Positions 26,059 through 37,072 of a stretch of DNA of 64,000 nucleotides are shown here, piece after piece (positions within the stretch are counted from its first letter, which is position 1; every line of letters starts with the position of its first letter). The position numbers were made by a program, and so were the translations under genes. Source of the DNA: Citrobacter sp. R56 (GTDB lineage Bacteria; Pseudomonadota; Gammaproteobacteria; Enterobacterales; Enterobacteriaceae). The stretch is from positions 3,782,001 to 3,846,000 of the forward strand of contig NZ_CP069159.1 in NCBI RefSeq assembly GCF_016811995.1. Reading direction: 5' to 3'. Below the pieces are notes generated by a model. It worked only from the letters and a program-made list of their open reading frames with translations. It did no database searches and had not been told where the DNA came from.

Positions 26059-27644
26059 TTCCCGGCTGGCTGATACCCGGACTTTCCGCCGCCACGCTGA
26101 TAGTGGCGGTTGCTCTGGCCGCATTTCTGGCGCTCTGGCTTAACGCGCCGCAGGGAGAATGGCTCTCGCTTTGGCAGGACTGCTACCTGTGGCACGTGGT
26201 GCGTTTTTCGTTCTGGCAGGCGTTTCTCTCGGCTCTGCTGTCGGTGGTCCCGGCGATTTTCCTTGCCAGGGCGCTTTACCGACGCCGCTTCCCCGGTCGT
26301 CTGGCGTTATTACGCTTGTGCGCCATGACCCTGATTCTGCCGGTGCTGGTCGCCGTTTTCGGTATTCTCAGCGTCTACGGTCGCCAGGGCTGGCTCGCCA
26401 CACTCTGGCAAGCGCTGGGGCTGGAGTGGCATTTCTCGCCTTACGGGTTGCAGGGCATTTTGCTGGCGCACGTCTTTTTTAATCTGCCGATGGCCAGCCG
26501 CTTGCTGCTACAGGCGCTGGAAAACATCCCCGGCGAACAGCGACAGCTCGCGGCGCAGTTAGGCATGCGCGGCTGGAATTTCTTCCGCTTTGTGGAGTGG
26601 CCGTGGTTACGTCGGCAAATCCCTCCGGTGGCGGCGCTCATTTTTATGCTCTGCTTCGCCAGTTTTGCGACCGTGCTTTCACTCGGCGGCGGCCCCCAGG
26701 CCACCACCATCGAGCTGGCGATTTACCAGGCTCTCAGTTACGACTTCGATCCTGCGCGGGCGGCCATACTGGCGTTGATCCAGATGACATGCTGCCTGGC
26801 GCTGGTGCTGCTTAGCCAGCGTTTAAGCAAGACCATTGCGCCGGGGACGACGCTGGTGCAAGGCTGGCGCGATCCGGACGATCGCCTGCATAGCCGCCTG
26901 ACCGACGCAGCGCTGATTATTCTGGCGCTGTTGCTGCTACTGCCTCCGCTATTGGCGGTCATTGTTGACGGTTTTAACCGCCATTTGCTGGATGTCCTCG
27001 CACAACCTGTGCTCTGGCAGGCTCTTTGGACCTCGCTGCGGATCGCACTGGCCGCCGGTTTGCTGTGTGTGGTTCTGACCATGATGCTGTTGTGGAGTAG
27101 CCGAGAACTGCGGGCACGGCAACAAGTGCTGGCAGGTCAAACGCTGGAATTGAGCGGCATGTTGATTCTTGCCATGCCCGGCATCGTCCTGGCGACAGGC
27201 TTTTTTCTGCTGTTGAACAACAGCATCGGTTTGCCGGAATCCGCAGACGGGATTGTGATTTTCACCAATGCGTTAATGGCGATACCTTACGCACTGAAAG
27301 TGCTGGAGAACCCAATGCGAGACGTGACGGCACGTTACAGTATGCTGTGTCAGTCGCTGGGTATCGAGGGATGGTCACGCCTGAACGTGGTGGAACTGCG
27401 CGCGCTGAAACGACCGCTGGCGCAGGCACTGGCGTTTGCCTGCGTACTTTCGATTGGCGATTTTGGCGTCGTCGCCCTGTTCGGCAACGATGATTTCCGC
27501 ACGCTGCCATTTTATCTGTACCAGCAGATTGGCTCTTACCGCAGTCAGGACGGGGCGGTAACGGCATTATTGCTGCTGATACTCTGCTTTATGCTCTTTA
27601 CCGTGATTGAAAAACTACCGGGGCGACATGCTAACTCTGACTGA
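26034..27644 (+). CDS. thiP: ThiP, thiamine ABC transporter permease
   Basis: Inner-membrane permease of the thiamine importer; 536 residues, about twelve membrane segments, formed by two fused permease halves. Each half carries an EAA-type loop for contact with the ATPase: [17 protein letters not shown] near 170 and [18 protein letters not shown] near 435. It overlaps thiB by 25 bases and thiQ by 17, so translation is coupled. Confidence 0.95.
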   Translation: MATRRQPLIPGWLIPGLSAATLIVAVALAAFLALWLNAPQGEWLSLWQDCYLWHVVRFSFWQAFLSALLSVVPAIFLARALYRRRFPGRLALLRLCAMTLILPVLVAVFGILSVYGRQGWLATLWQALGLEWHFSPYGLQGILLAHVFFNLPMASRLLLQALENIPGEQRQLAAQLGMRGWNFFRFVEWPWLRRQIPPVAALIFMLCFASFATVLSLGGGPQATTIELAIYQALSYDFDPARAAILALIQMTCCLALVLLSQRLSKTIAPGTTLVQGWRDPDDRLHSRLTDAALIILALLLLLPPLLAVIVDGFNRHLLDVLAQPVLWQALWTSLRIALAAGLLCVVLTMMLLWSSRELRARQQVLAGQTLELSGMLILAMPGIVLATGFFLLLNNSIGLPESADGIVIFTNALMAIPYALKVLENPMRDVTARYSMLCQSLGIEGWSRLNVVELRALKRPLAQALAFACVLSIGDFGVVALFGNDDFRTLPFYLYQQIGSYRSQDGAVTALLLLILCFMLFTVIEKLPGRHANSD

Positions 27645-28326
27645 TATCACCTGGCTTTATCACCATTTGCCGATGCGTTTTACGCTTTCTGTGGAACGCG
27701 GCGAACAGGTGGCGGTGCTGGGGCCAAGCGGCGCCGGGAAAAGCACCTTGCTGAACCTCGTTGCCGGATTCCTCGCGCCCGCCAGCGGTACTCTGCTGAT
27801 TGAAGGCGAGGATCACACCACCACGCCCCCGGCCCGTCGCCCGGTCTCGATGCTGTTTCAGGAAAATAACCTGTTCAGCCATCTGACGGTGCAACAAAAC
27901 ATCGGTCTTGGGCTTGATCCGGGACTGAAGCTCAATGCGCTCCAGCGGGAGAAAATTCAGCATATTGCCCGCCAGATGGGCATCGATAACCTGATGGCGC
28001 GTTTACCGGGCGAGCTTTCCGGCGGTCAGCGCCAACGTGCGGCGCTGGCGCGCTGCCTGGTCCGCGAACAGCCGGTGCTGCTGCTCGACGAACCGTTTTC
28101 CGCACTCGACCCCGCCCTGCGCCAGGAGATGCTGACGTTGGTCAGCGACGTGTGCCGCGAACGGCAATTGACCTTGCTGATGGTGTCTCACAGCATAGAG
28201 GACGCGGCGCGTATTGCGACACGTTCCGTCGTGGTGGCCGACGGGCGCATCGCGTGGCAGGGTAATACCGATGAATTACTGAGCGGCAAGGCCAGCGCGT
28301 CGGCGCTGTTGGGAATTAAAGCATAA
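27628..28326 (+). CDS. thiQ: ThiQ, thiamine ABC transporter ATPase
   Basis: Cytoplasmic ATPase of the thiamine importer; 232 residues. Walker A is GPSGAGKST (32-40), the signature LSGGQRQR lies near 128, Walker B is [12 protein letters not shown], and the H-loop is VSHS. The start at 27628 gives the known length; seven upstream in-frame codons lie in the thiP end. A REP palindrome follows. Confidence 0.95.
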   Translation: MLTLTDITWLYHHLPMRFTLSVERGEQVAVLGPSGAGKSTLLNLVAGFLAPASGTLLIEGEDHTTTPPARRPVSMLFQENNLFSHLTVQQNIGLGLDPGLKLNALQREKIQHIARQMGIDNLMARLPGELSGGQRQRAALARCLVREQPVLLLDEPFSALDPALRQEMLTLVSDVCRERQLTLLMVSHSIEDAARIATRSVVVADGRIAWQGNTDELLSGKASASALLGIKA

Positions 28327-28331
28327 ATAGC

Positions 28332-28383
28332 ATTGCCGGATGGCGGCGTGTAGGCCGGATAAGGTGAAACCGCCATCCGGCAT
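28332..28383. repeat. REP/BIME palindrome between thiQ and yabI
   Basis: ATTGCCGGATGGCGG (28332-28346) is matched in inverse by CCGCCATCCGGCAT (28370-28383), with TAGGCCGGATAAG between. This is the standard REP consensus. It lies between two convergent genes. Confidence 0.85.
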
Positions 28384-28392
28384 AAACCGACC

Positions 28393-29160
28393 TCAGTAGC
28401 CCACGACTTTTCGCAGAATATCAAGATAGACCGGCATTAGTGGGTGACGTAGCAACGCCACCAGCGCCATCACACCGATAGCGAGGAGCGCCGGGGTCAG
28501 CCACAACAAGCGGCCACGCGGCAAAAAGGAGGTCAGACGATCGGGGGCAGCCTTACCAAAACGCCATAACCGCCAGCACAGCCAGCCTGCGACCCACAGC
28601 AGCAGCGCCGTGGCCAGTAACAGCCATTTAAAACCGCCACTCTGCATGCCCTCGGGAATGTCGATCGCCGCACCGGCCAGGATCCCCGGCAAAAAATAGA
28701 AAGGCGGCCACAGTACGCAGCCAATGATATTGGGTATGACGAACTTCGCGATCGGCAGATCCAGCATTCCCGCTACCATCGGCACCAGCGGGCGGGTGGG
28801 TCCCACAAAACGCCCCACCAGAATGGTGAACATGCTGTGCTGATGCAGCGCATGCTCGGTTTTATCCAGCAGCGCTTTGTTCTTTTTCATGAATGACCAG
28901 CGGTGCAACGGTTTTTTAAAGCGCCACCCCAGCCAGAAAGAGATCCAGTCGCCCAGTAAACATCCCACAATGCCCGCCAGCCAGGCATGCCAGAAATTCA
29001 CTTCTCCGCTGCCAATGAGCGCCCCCAGCCCTGCCATCAGTACTGTGCCAGGTAAGAGCAGGCCGACCAACGCCAGCGACTCCAGAAAGGCCACCAGCAT
29101 GACCGCAATTAACGAATAGAGGGTGGATTGGAGAATAAAGTGTTCCAGCAATGCTTGCAT
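28393..29160 (-). CDS. yabI: YabI, DedA-family inner membrane protein
   Basis: DedA-family membrane protein of 255 residues (E. coli 254). It has the DedA signature stretches FLESLALVGLLLPGTVLMAGLGAL, GDWISFWLGWRFKK and GRFVGPTRPLVPMVAGM, and five or six hydrophobic segments. DedA proteins are implicated in lipid carrier recycling and envelope homeostasis; the specific role of YabI is not settled. The ATG at 29160 gives the family start; the frame extends 16 codons upstream without similarity. It lies downstream of araC on the same strand. Confidence 0.93.
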   Translation of the reverse strand: MQALLEHFILQSTLYSLIAVMLVAFLESLALVGLLLPGTVLMAGLGALIGSGEVNFWHAWLAGIVGCLLGDWISFWLGWRFKKPLHRWSFMKKNKALLDKTEHALHQHSMFTILVGRFVGPTRPLVPMVAGMLDLPIAKFVIPNIIGCVLWPPFYFLPGILAGAAIDIPEGMQSGGFKWLLLATALLLWVAGWLCWRLWRFGKAAPDRLTSFLPRGRLLWLTPALLAIGVMALVALLRHPLMPVYLDILRKVVGY

Positions 29161-29279
29161 AGTATGCCCGTCAGTTTTACGAAGCTGGGATTCTGCAAAC
29201 CCTATCACACTTCGTCAAGCCATCATTTATCTGAATAGTTTACGGGTTATGACACTTTTGCAGACACATCATTCACTTT

Positions 29280-30125
29280 TTATTCACATCCGGCACGGAA
29301 TTCGCTTGGGCTGGCCCCGGTACATTTCTTGAAGACGCGGGAGAAATAGAGCTGATCGTCAAACCCCACATTACGCCCAACGGTGGCAATCGGCATTCGT
29401 GTTGTACTGAGCAACAGTTTCGCCTGACTGATACGCTGATCTTCACGCCAGCTCAGCACACTGATGCCAAGTTGCTGACGGAACAGGTGCGACAAACGGG
29501 AAGGCGACAGGCAAACATGCTGCGCCACGCTGGCAATATCGAAATGGCTGTCCGCCAGGTGATCGCTGATGTACTGGCAGGCGTCACGCACACGGTTATC
29601 CATCGGCGGGTGTAGCGATTCGTTGATCGCTTCCATGCGGCGCAACAGCAGTTGCTCCAGCAGGTTTATCGCCAGGAGTTCAGAGTAACGCCCTTCCCCC
29701 TGTCCGGCGTTAATAATCTGACCGAACATGTCATTGAAATGGGGCTGATGGGCCTCATCCGGGCGATAAAATCCCGTCTGAGCAAAAATTGTCGGCCAGG
29801 CCAGCCATTCTTGCCAGTAGGCTCGCGGGCGAAAGTAGACCCACTGGTGATACCACTCGCTGGCGTCGGGGTGGCGTCCATAATGGTGAACTTCGCCTGG
29901 CGGAAACAGTAAAATATCCCCCGGGCGGCAGATAAACTGTTTCCCGTGGTTATTGATAACCCCTTCGCCGCGAACGGTCAGATTAAGAATGTAACCCTTC
30001 ATCCCCAACGGCCTGTCGATAAAAAAATCCAGGTATCCGTTGGCTTCAATAGGGGTTAACCCCGCCACCAGATGTGCGTTAAACGAGTACCCCGGCAGCA
30101 GAGGATCATTTTGTATTTCAGCCAT
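29280..30125 (-). CDS. araC: AraC, arabinose regulator
   Basis: Arabinose-responsive activator/repressor of araBAD. The 281-residue product has the N-terminal arm and cupin dimer domain (about 1-170, with [16 protein letters not shown]) and the C-terminal double helix-turn-helix ([25 protein letters not shown]-like and [20 protein letters not shown]). It is shorter than E. coli AraC (292) at the C-terminus and equals the Salmonella/Citrobacter length I recall. It diverges from araB, with operators araO2, araO1 and araI between. Confidence 0.96.
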   Translation of the reverse strand: MAEIQNDPLLPGYSFNAHLVAGLTPIEANGYLDFFIDRPLGMKGYILNLTVRGEGVINNHGKQFICRPGDILLFPPGEVHHYGRHPDASEWYHQWVYFRPRAYWQEWLAWPTIFAQTGFYRPDEAHQPHFNDMFGQIINAGQGEGRYSELLAINLLEQLLLRRMEAINESLHPPMDNRVRDACQYISDHLADSHFDIASVAQHVCLSPSRLSHLFRQQLGISVLSWREDQRISQAKLLLSTTRMPIATVGRNVGFDDQLYFSRVFKKCTGASPSEFRAGCE

Positions 30126-30159
30126 AAATTCATTACTCCGGGCGTTCTGTGAAGAAACA

Positions 30160-30173
30160 AATTGTCCATATTG
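30160..30173. promoter_or_regulatory. araO2 operator
   Basis: AATTGTCCATATTG matches the araO2 core of E. coli and lies in the araC leader, 35-48 bases upstream of its start. Its TCCATA box (30165-30170) is 211 bases from the same box in araI1, the spacing that phases the E. coli repression loop. Confidence 0.8.
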
Positions 30174-30290
30174 TGTGTGGCACCCTCAATTTCACCGCTT
30201 CCGGCCGCCACGATTTCAGTGGTGGAGCACCAACCCGCATGTGAAAAGCATCCTGTAACAAATCCACACAACAGAGGTGACGAAAACGGG

Positions 30291-30330
30291 TAACAAAAGT
30301 GTCTATAACTACGGCAGAAATGTCCACATT
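30291..30330. promoter_or_regulatory. araO1 operator / araC promoter region
   Basis: This stretch (AAGTGTCTATAACTACGGC, then AGAAATGTCCACATTG) closely follows the E. coli araO1 sequence I recall, which holds two AraC half-sites and overlaps the araC promoter for autoregulation. Confidence 0.7.
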
Positions 30331-30335
30331 GATTA

Positions 30336-30351
30336 TTTGCACAGCGTCACA
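30336..30351. promoter_or_regulatory. CRP site of the ara region
   Basis: TTTGC-N6-TCACA with one perfect half, at the same place as the E. coli CRP site between araO1 and araI. It should give catabolite control of both araBAD and araC. Confidence 0.75.
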
Positions 30352-30364
30352 CTTTGCGATGGCA

Positions 30365-32173
<1,809 letters not shown>

Positions 32174-32183
32174 GGACACGACA

Positions 32184-33686
32184 ATGACGATTTTTGATAA
32201 TTACGAAGTGTGGTTTGTGATTGGTAGCCAGCATCTGTATGGTCCTGAAACCCTGCGTCAGGTGACTCAGCATGCCGAGCACGTCGTAAAAGCACTGAAT
32301 ACCGAAGCCAAACTGCCGTGCAAACTGGTCCTCAAACCGCTGGGCACGCGCCCGGATGAGATCACCGCTATCTGCCGCGACGCCAATTATGACGAAAAAT
32401 GTGCCGGTATGGTGGTGTGGTTGCATACCTTCTCTCCGGCCAAAATGTGGATCAACGGTCTGACGATCCTCAACAAACCGCTGCTGCAATTCCACACCCA
32501 GTTCAATGCCGCTCTGCCGTGGGACAGCATCGATATGGACTTTATGAACCTGAACCAGACCGCACACGGCGGCCGCGAGTTCGGTTTTATCGGCGCACGT
32601 ATGCGTCAGCAGCACGCGGTTGTCACCGGTCACTGGCAGGACAAACAGGCACACGAGCGTATTGGTTCGTGGATGCGCCATGCCGTCTCCAAACAGGACA
32701 CCCGTCATCTGAAAGTGTGCCGTTTTGGCGATAACATGCGTGAAGTGGCGGTGACGGACGGCGATAAAGTGGCCGCGCAGATCAAGTTTGGCTTCTCCGT
32801 TAATACTTGGGCGGTGGGCGATCTGGTGCAGGTGGTGAACGCCATCAGCGACGGCGACATTAACGCGCTCATCGACGAGTACGAAAGCAGCTACAGCCTG
32901 ACCCCGGCCACGCAGATCCACGGTGATAAACGTCAGAATGTGCGTGAAGCGGCGCGCATTGAGCTGGGTATGAAGCGCTTCCTCGAGCAAGGCGGATTCC
33001 ATGCCTTCACCACTACGTTTGAAGATTTACACGGCCTGAAACAGCTTCCTGGCCTCGCCGTACAACGCCTGATGCAGCAAGGCTACGGCTTTGCCGGTGA
33101 AGGCGACTGGAAAACCGCCGCCCTGCTTCGCATCATGAAGGTGATGTCAACCGGTCTGCAGGGCGGCACCTCCTTTATGGAGGATTACACTTACCACTTC
33201 GAGAAAGGCAACGATCTGGTGCTCGGCTCGCATATGCTGGAAGTGTGCCCTTCGATTGCCGTGGAGGAAAAACCGATCCTCGATGTGCAGCACCTCGGCA
33301 TTGGCGGTAAAGATGACCCTGCCCGTCTGATCTTCAATACCCAAACGGGTCCGGCAGTCGTCGCCAGCCTGATTGATCTGGGTGATCGCTACCGTCTGTT
33401 GGTCAACTGCATCGACACGGTAAAAACGCCGCACGACCTCCCGAAACTGCCGGTGGCCAACGCCCTGTGGAAAGCGCAACCCGACCTGCCAACCGCGTCC
33501 GAGGCCTGGATCCTCGCCGGTGGCGCGCACCATACCGTCTTCAGTCATGCGCTGGATCTGAACGACATGCGCCAGTTCGCTGAAATGCACGACATCGAAA
33601 TCAGCGTCATCGATAACGACACCCGCTTGCCTGCCTTTAAGGATGCGCTGCGCTGGAACGAGGTCTATTACGGCTTTAAACGCTAA
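32184..33686 (+). CDS. araA: AraA, L-arabinose isomerase
   Basis: Manganese-dependent isomerase of L-arabinose to L-ribulose; 500 residues as in E. coli. Metal ligands of the family at about E306, E333, H350 and H450 are in intact stretches ([35 protein letters not shown], and the histidine in LILNGGAHHT-like [10 protein letters not shown]). It starts ten bases after araB with an AAGGA Shine-Dalgarno, and a REP element separates it from araD. Confidence 0.97.
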   Translation: MTIFDNYEVWFVIGSQHLYGPETLRQVTQHAEHVVKALNTEAKLPCKLVLKPLGTRPDEITAICRDANYDEKCAGMVVWLHTFSPAKMWINGLTILNKPLLQFHTQFNAALPWDSIDMDFMNLNQTAHGGREFGFIGARMRQQHAVVTGHWQDKQAHERIGSWMRHAVSKQDTRHLKVCRFGDNMREVAVTDGDKVAAQIKFGFSVNTWAVGDLVQVVNAISDGDINALIDEYESSYSLTPATQIHGDKRQNVREAARIELGMKRFLEQGGFHAFTTTFEDLHGLKQLPGLAVQRLMQQGYGFAGEGDWKTAALLRIMKVMSTGLQGGTSFMEDYTYHFEKGNDLVLGSHMLEVCPSIAVEEKPILDVQHLGIGGKDDPARLIFNTQTGPAVVASLIDLGDRYRLLVNCIDTVKTPHDLPKLPVANALWKAQPDLPTASEAWILAGGAHHTVFSHALDLNDMRQFAEMHDIEISVIDNDTRLPAFKDALRWNEVYYGFKR

Positions 33687-33697
33687 GCGTCGTATCG

Positions 33698-33768
33698 GAA
33701 TGCCCGGTGGCGCTGCGTTTACCGGGCCTACGCTCTTGTAGGCCGGATAAGCGCAGCGCCATCCAGCA
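33698..33768. repeat. REP/BIME element between araA and araD
   Basis: A composite palindrome: GAATGCCCGGTGGCGC...TACCGGGCCTACG, then TAGGCCGGATAAGCGCAGCGCCATCCAGCA. It fits the REP consensus and lies within the araBAD transcript just before the araD Shine-Dalgarno. E. coli also has a REP here; such elements stabilise upstream mRNA and lower distal gene expression. Confidence 0.85.
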
Positions 33769-33781
33769 CACAGGAGCCAAC

Positions 33782-34477
33782 ATGTTAGAAGATCTCAAAC
33801 GCCAGGTGTTAGAAGCCAATCTGGCGTTACCAAAACACAATCTGGTGACCCTCACCTGGGGGAACGTCAGCGCGGTCGACCGGGAACACGGCGTATTCGT
33901 GATTAAACCCTCTGGCGTCGATTACAGTGTGATGACTGCTGATGATATGGTGGTCGTGAGCATCGCCACCGGAGACGTCGTTGAAGGTACGAAGAAACCC
34001 TCTTCCGATACGCCGACCCACCGACTGCTGTATCAGGCGTTTCCGACAATCGGCGGAATCGTTCACACCCACTCACGCCACGCCACCATCTGGGCGCAGG
34101 CGGGTCAATCGATCCCGGCCACAGGAACGACCCACGCCGATTATTTCTATGGCGCCATTCCCTGCACCCGTAAAATGACCGATGCGGAAATCAACGGCGA
34201 ATACGAATGGGAAACCGGCAATGTGATCGTCGAAACCTTTGAAAAACAGGGGATTGATGCAGCACAAATGCCCGGCGTGCTGGTGCACTCCCACGGCCCG
34301 TTTGCGTGGGGAAAAACGGCAGAAGACGCCGTTCATAACGCCATTGTGCTGGAAGAAGTGGCCTATATGGGCATTTTCTGTCGTCAGCTCGCACCGCAAT
34401 TGCCGGATATGCAACAGACGCTGCTGGATAAGCATTACCTGCGCAAGCATGGCGCAAAAGCCTACTACGGGCAATAA
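33782..34477 (+). CDS. araD: AraD, L-ribulose-5-phosphate 4-epimerase
   Basis: Zinc-dependent class II aldolase-fold epimerase giving D-xylulose 5-phosphate; 231 residues. The zinc histidines are H95 and H97 (VHTHSRH) with a third in [10 protein letters not shown] near 171; aspartate 76 is in [10 protein letters not shown]. The ATG at 33782 follows CAGGAG by six bases. The frame extends 25 codons upstream through the REP element, which cannot be coding. Confidence 0.96.
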   Translation: MLEDLKRQVLEANLALPKHNLVTLTWGNVSAVDREHGVFVIKPSGVDYSVMTADDMVVVSIATGDVVEGTKKPSSDTPTHRLLYQAFPTIGGIVHTHSRHATIWAQAGQSIPATGTTHADYFYGAIPCTRKMTDAEINGEYEWETGNVIVETFEKQGIDAAQMPGVLVHSHGPFAWGKTAEDAVHNAIVLEEVAYMGIFCRQLAPQLPDMQQTLLDKHYLRKHGAKAYYGQ

Positions 34478-34515
34478 ACGTGTAGCCAGGGGTCGCCACG
34501 TTTCACTGGAATGAC

Positions 34516-34535
34516 ACCTGTATAAAACCACAGCA
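34516..34535 (+). promoter_or_regulatory. LexA (SOS) box of polB
   Basis: CTGTATAAAACCACAG (34518-34533) is a perfect CTGT-N8-ACAG LexA core upstream of polB, nearly the same as the E. coli polB/dinA box. It predicts DNA-damage induction. Confidence 0.9.
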
Positions 34536-34544
34536 AAATCACCT

Positions 34545-34575
34545 AAACCAGGCTATAATAACGCCTGGTTTTTTT
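34545..34575 (+). terminator. araBAD terminator carrying a TATAAT promoter element in its loop
   Basis: Nine-base arms AAACCAGGC (34545-34553) and GCCTGGTTT (34563-34571) with a T-run of seven ending the stem. The nine-base loop TATAATAAC contains a consensus -10, TATAAT (34554-34559), well placed for polB transcription. One sequence therefore seems to end araBAD and start polB. Confidence 0.75.
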
Positions 34576-34589
34576 GATGGGTACACAGC

Positions 34590-36941
34590 GTGGCGCAGGC
34601 AGGTTTTATTTTAACCCGGCACTGGCGGGATACCCCGCAGGGAACGGAAGTCTCATTCTGGCTGGCGACGGACAATGGTCCATTGCAGGTCACGCTCGCG
34701 CCGCAGGAGTCCGTGGCTTTTATCCCCGTCGATCACATTCCCCGCGCCACTTCACTGTTAAGCACTGAAAATGGCTATCGTATCGCGCCGCTCAATTTGC
34801 GTGATTTTCACCGCCAGCCAGTTTCCGGTTTGTATTGCCGCTCCCATCGACAGCTTATGCGTCTGGAAAAACGGCTGAAAGAAAACGGCATTACGGTCTA
34901 TGAAGCCGATGTACGCCCGCCGGAACGCTATCTGATGGAGCGGTTTATCACCTCTCCGGTGTGGGTCGATGGCGACCACCATCATGGCGCCATCGTAAAT
35001 GCGCGCCTGAAACCCAATCCGCACTATCGACCACCGCTGAAGTGGGTATCGCTGGATATCGAAACCAATCGCCACGGCGAGCTTTACTGCATTGGTCTGG
35101 AAGGCTGCGGCCAACGTACTGTTTATATGATCGGCCCGGAGAATGGTGATGCCCGGGCGCTGGATTTTGAGCTCGAATATGTGGCGAGCCGCCCTCTGTT
35201 GCTGGAGAAACTCAACACCTGGTTTGCCCAACACGATCCTGACGTGCTCATTGGCTGGAATGTGGTGCAGTTCGATTTACGCGTCCTGCAAAAACATGCT
35301 GAACGCTATCGCATTCCTCTGTGTCTGGGGCGCGAGAGGACAGCGCTGGAATGGCGCGAGCACGGCTTTAAAAACGGGGTGTTCTTCGCTCAGGCAAAGG
35401 GACGGCTCATTATCGACGGCATTGAAGCGCTGAAATCCGCGTTCTGGAATTTCTCCTCATTTTCTCTGGAGACCGTTTCGCAGGAGCTGCTCGGTGAAGG
35501 GAAATCCATCGATAATCCCTGGGATCGCATGGACGAAATTGACCGCCGTTTCGCCGAAGATAAACCCGCACTGGCCACCTATAACCTGAAAGATTGCGAG
35601 CTGGTCACGCAGATTTTTCACAAAACGGACATCATGCCGTTTTTACTGGAACGCGCAACGGTCAACGGTCTGCCCGCCGATCGTCACGGTGGCTCGGTCG
35701 CCGCCTTCGGGCACCTCTATTTTCCGCGTATGCACCGCGCCGGTTATGTGGCGCCAAATCTGGGGGAAGTGCCGCCCTTAGCCAGCCCCGGCGGTTATGT
35801 GATGGACTCTCGCCCCGGCCTGTATGACTCGGTGCTGGTACTGGATTACAAAAGCCTGTACCCCTCAATCATCCGCACTTTTCTTATTGATCCGGTTGGT
35901 CTGGTGGAAGGCATGGCGCAGCCCGATCCCACACACAGTACCGAAGGATTCCTCGACGCCTGGTTCTCGCGGGAAAAACACTGTCTGCCGGAGATCGTTA
36001 CCCAGATTTGGCTCGGGCGCGACGAGGCAAAGCGTCACGGCAATAAACCACTTTCGCAGGCGCTGAAGATCATCATGAATGCGTTTTACGGCGTGCTCGG
36101 CACCACCGCCTGCCGCTTTTTCGATCCCCGGCTCGCTTCCTCGATCACCATGCGCGGCCACGCGATCATGCGCCAGACCAAAGCGCTCATTGAAGAACAA
36201 GGCTATGACGTGATCTATGGCGATACCGACTCCACATTCGTCTGGCTAAAGGGCGCGCACTCGGAAGAGGAGGCGGCGAAAATAGGCCGTTCGCTGGTAC
36301 AGCATGTCAATGCGTGGTGGGCGCAGTCGTTACAACAACAGCAGTTAACCAGCGCGCTGGAACTGGAGTTTGAAACCCACTTCTGCCGCTTTCTGATGCC
36401 CACTATTCGCGGGGCGGATACCGGCAGCAAAAAGCGTTATGCCGGGATGATTCAGGAAGGCGACGCGCAGCGGATGGTGTTCAAAGGTCTGGAAACGGTA
36501 CGCACCGACTGGACGCCGCTGGCGCAGCAGTTCCAGCAGGAGCTGTATCTGCGTATTTTTCGTAACGAGCCGTATCAGGATTATGTGCGGGAAACCATAG
36601 ATAAACTGATGGCGGGAGAGCTGGACGAAAGGTTGGTCTATCGTAAACGTCTGCGTCGTCCATTAAGTGAATATCAACGAAATGTCCCTCCACACGTTCG
36701 CGCAGCCCGGCTCGCCGATGAGCAGAACCTGGCGCGCGGGCGACCTGCGCAGTATCAGAATCGCGGTACCATAAAATATGTGTGGACCACAAACGGCCCC
36801 GAACCTGTGGATTATCAACACTCGCCGCTGGATTACGAGCACTACCTGACGCGCCAGCTACAGCCCGTGGCAGAAGGAATTCTTCCCTTTATTGATGATA
36901 ATTTTGCTACACTACTGACTGGGCAACTGGGGTTATTTTGA
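34590..36941 (+). CDS. polB: PolB, DNA polymerase II
   Basis: SOS-induced family B polymerase; 783 residues, the same as E. coli. The N-terminal 3'-5' exonuclease domain has the ExoI motif [11 protein letters not shown] (about 153-163). The polymerase palm has [15 protein letters not shown] (about 416-430), [12 protein letters not shown], and the catalytic YGDTDSTF near 545. The start is a GTG at 34590, as in E. coli. The LexA box upstream fits its role in damage tolerance and replication restart. Confidence 0.97.
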   Translation: MAQAGFILTRHWRDTPQGTEVSFWLATDNGPLQVTLAPQESVAFIPVDHIPRATSLLSTENGYRIAPLNLRDFHRQPVSGLYCRSHRQLMRLEKRLKENGITVYEADVRPPERYLMERFITSPVWVDGDHHHGAIVNARLKPNPHYRPPLKWVSLDIETNRHGELYCIGLEGCGQRTVYMIGPENGDARALDFELEYVASRPLLLEKLNTWFAQHDPDVLIGWNVVQFDLRVLQKHAERYRIPLCLGRERTALEWREHGFKNGVFFAQAKGRLIIDGIEALKSAFWNFSSFSLETVSQELLGEGKSIDNPWDRMDEIDRRFAEDKPALATYNLKDCELVTQIFHKTDIMPFLLERATVNGLPADRHGGSVAAFGHLYFPRMHRAGYVAPNLGEVPPLASPGGYVMDSRPGLYDSVLVLDYKSLYPSIIRTFLIDPVGLVEGMAQPDPTHSTEGFLDAWFSREKHCLPEIVTQIWLGRDEAKRHGNKPLSQALKIIMNAFYGVLGTTACRFFDPRLASSITMRGHAIMRQTKALIEEQGYDVIYGDTDSTFVWLKGAHSEEEAAKIGRSLVQHVNAWWAQSLQQQQLTSALELEFETHFCRFLMPTIRGADTGSKKRYAGMIQEGDAQRMVFKGLETVRTDWTPLAQQFQQELYLRIFRNEPYQDYVRETIDKLMAGELDERLVYRKRLRRPLSEYQRNVPPHVRAARLADEQNLARGRPAQYQNRGTIKYVWTTNGPEPVDYQHSPLDYEHYLTRQLQPVAEGILPFIDDNFATLLTGQLGLF

Positions 36942-37072
36942 CGCGTGACGAATGCGCCGCCATCCAGTACCATAGCGCCCTTTCCACTCCTGGACCCATA
37001 TAACACTGCTGCCACTTTAGCCTGGCAGTGGGTGATTATTGCCTGCAATTAAAGATATAGAGCCAAACACAT

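Noticed and set aside
25096-26124. Open frame of 342 codons opposite thiB
   Set aside because: Antisense shadow of thiB; no domain, no ribosome binding site, and thiB is certain on the other strand.
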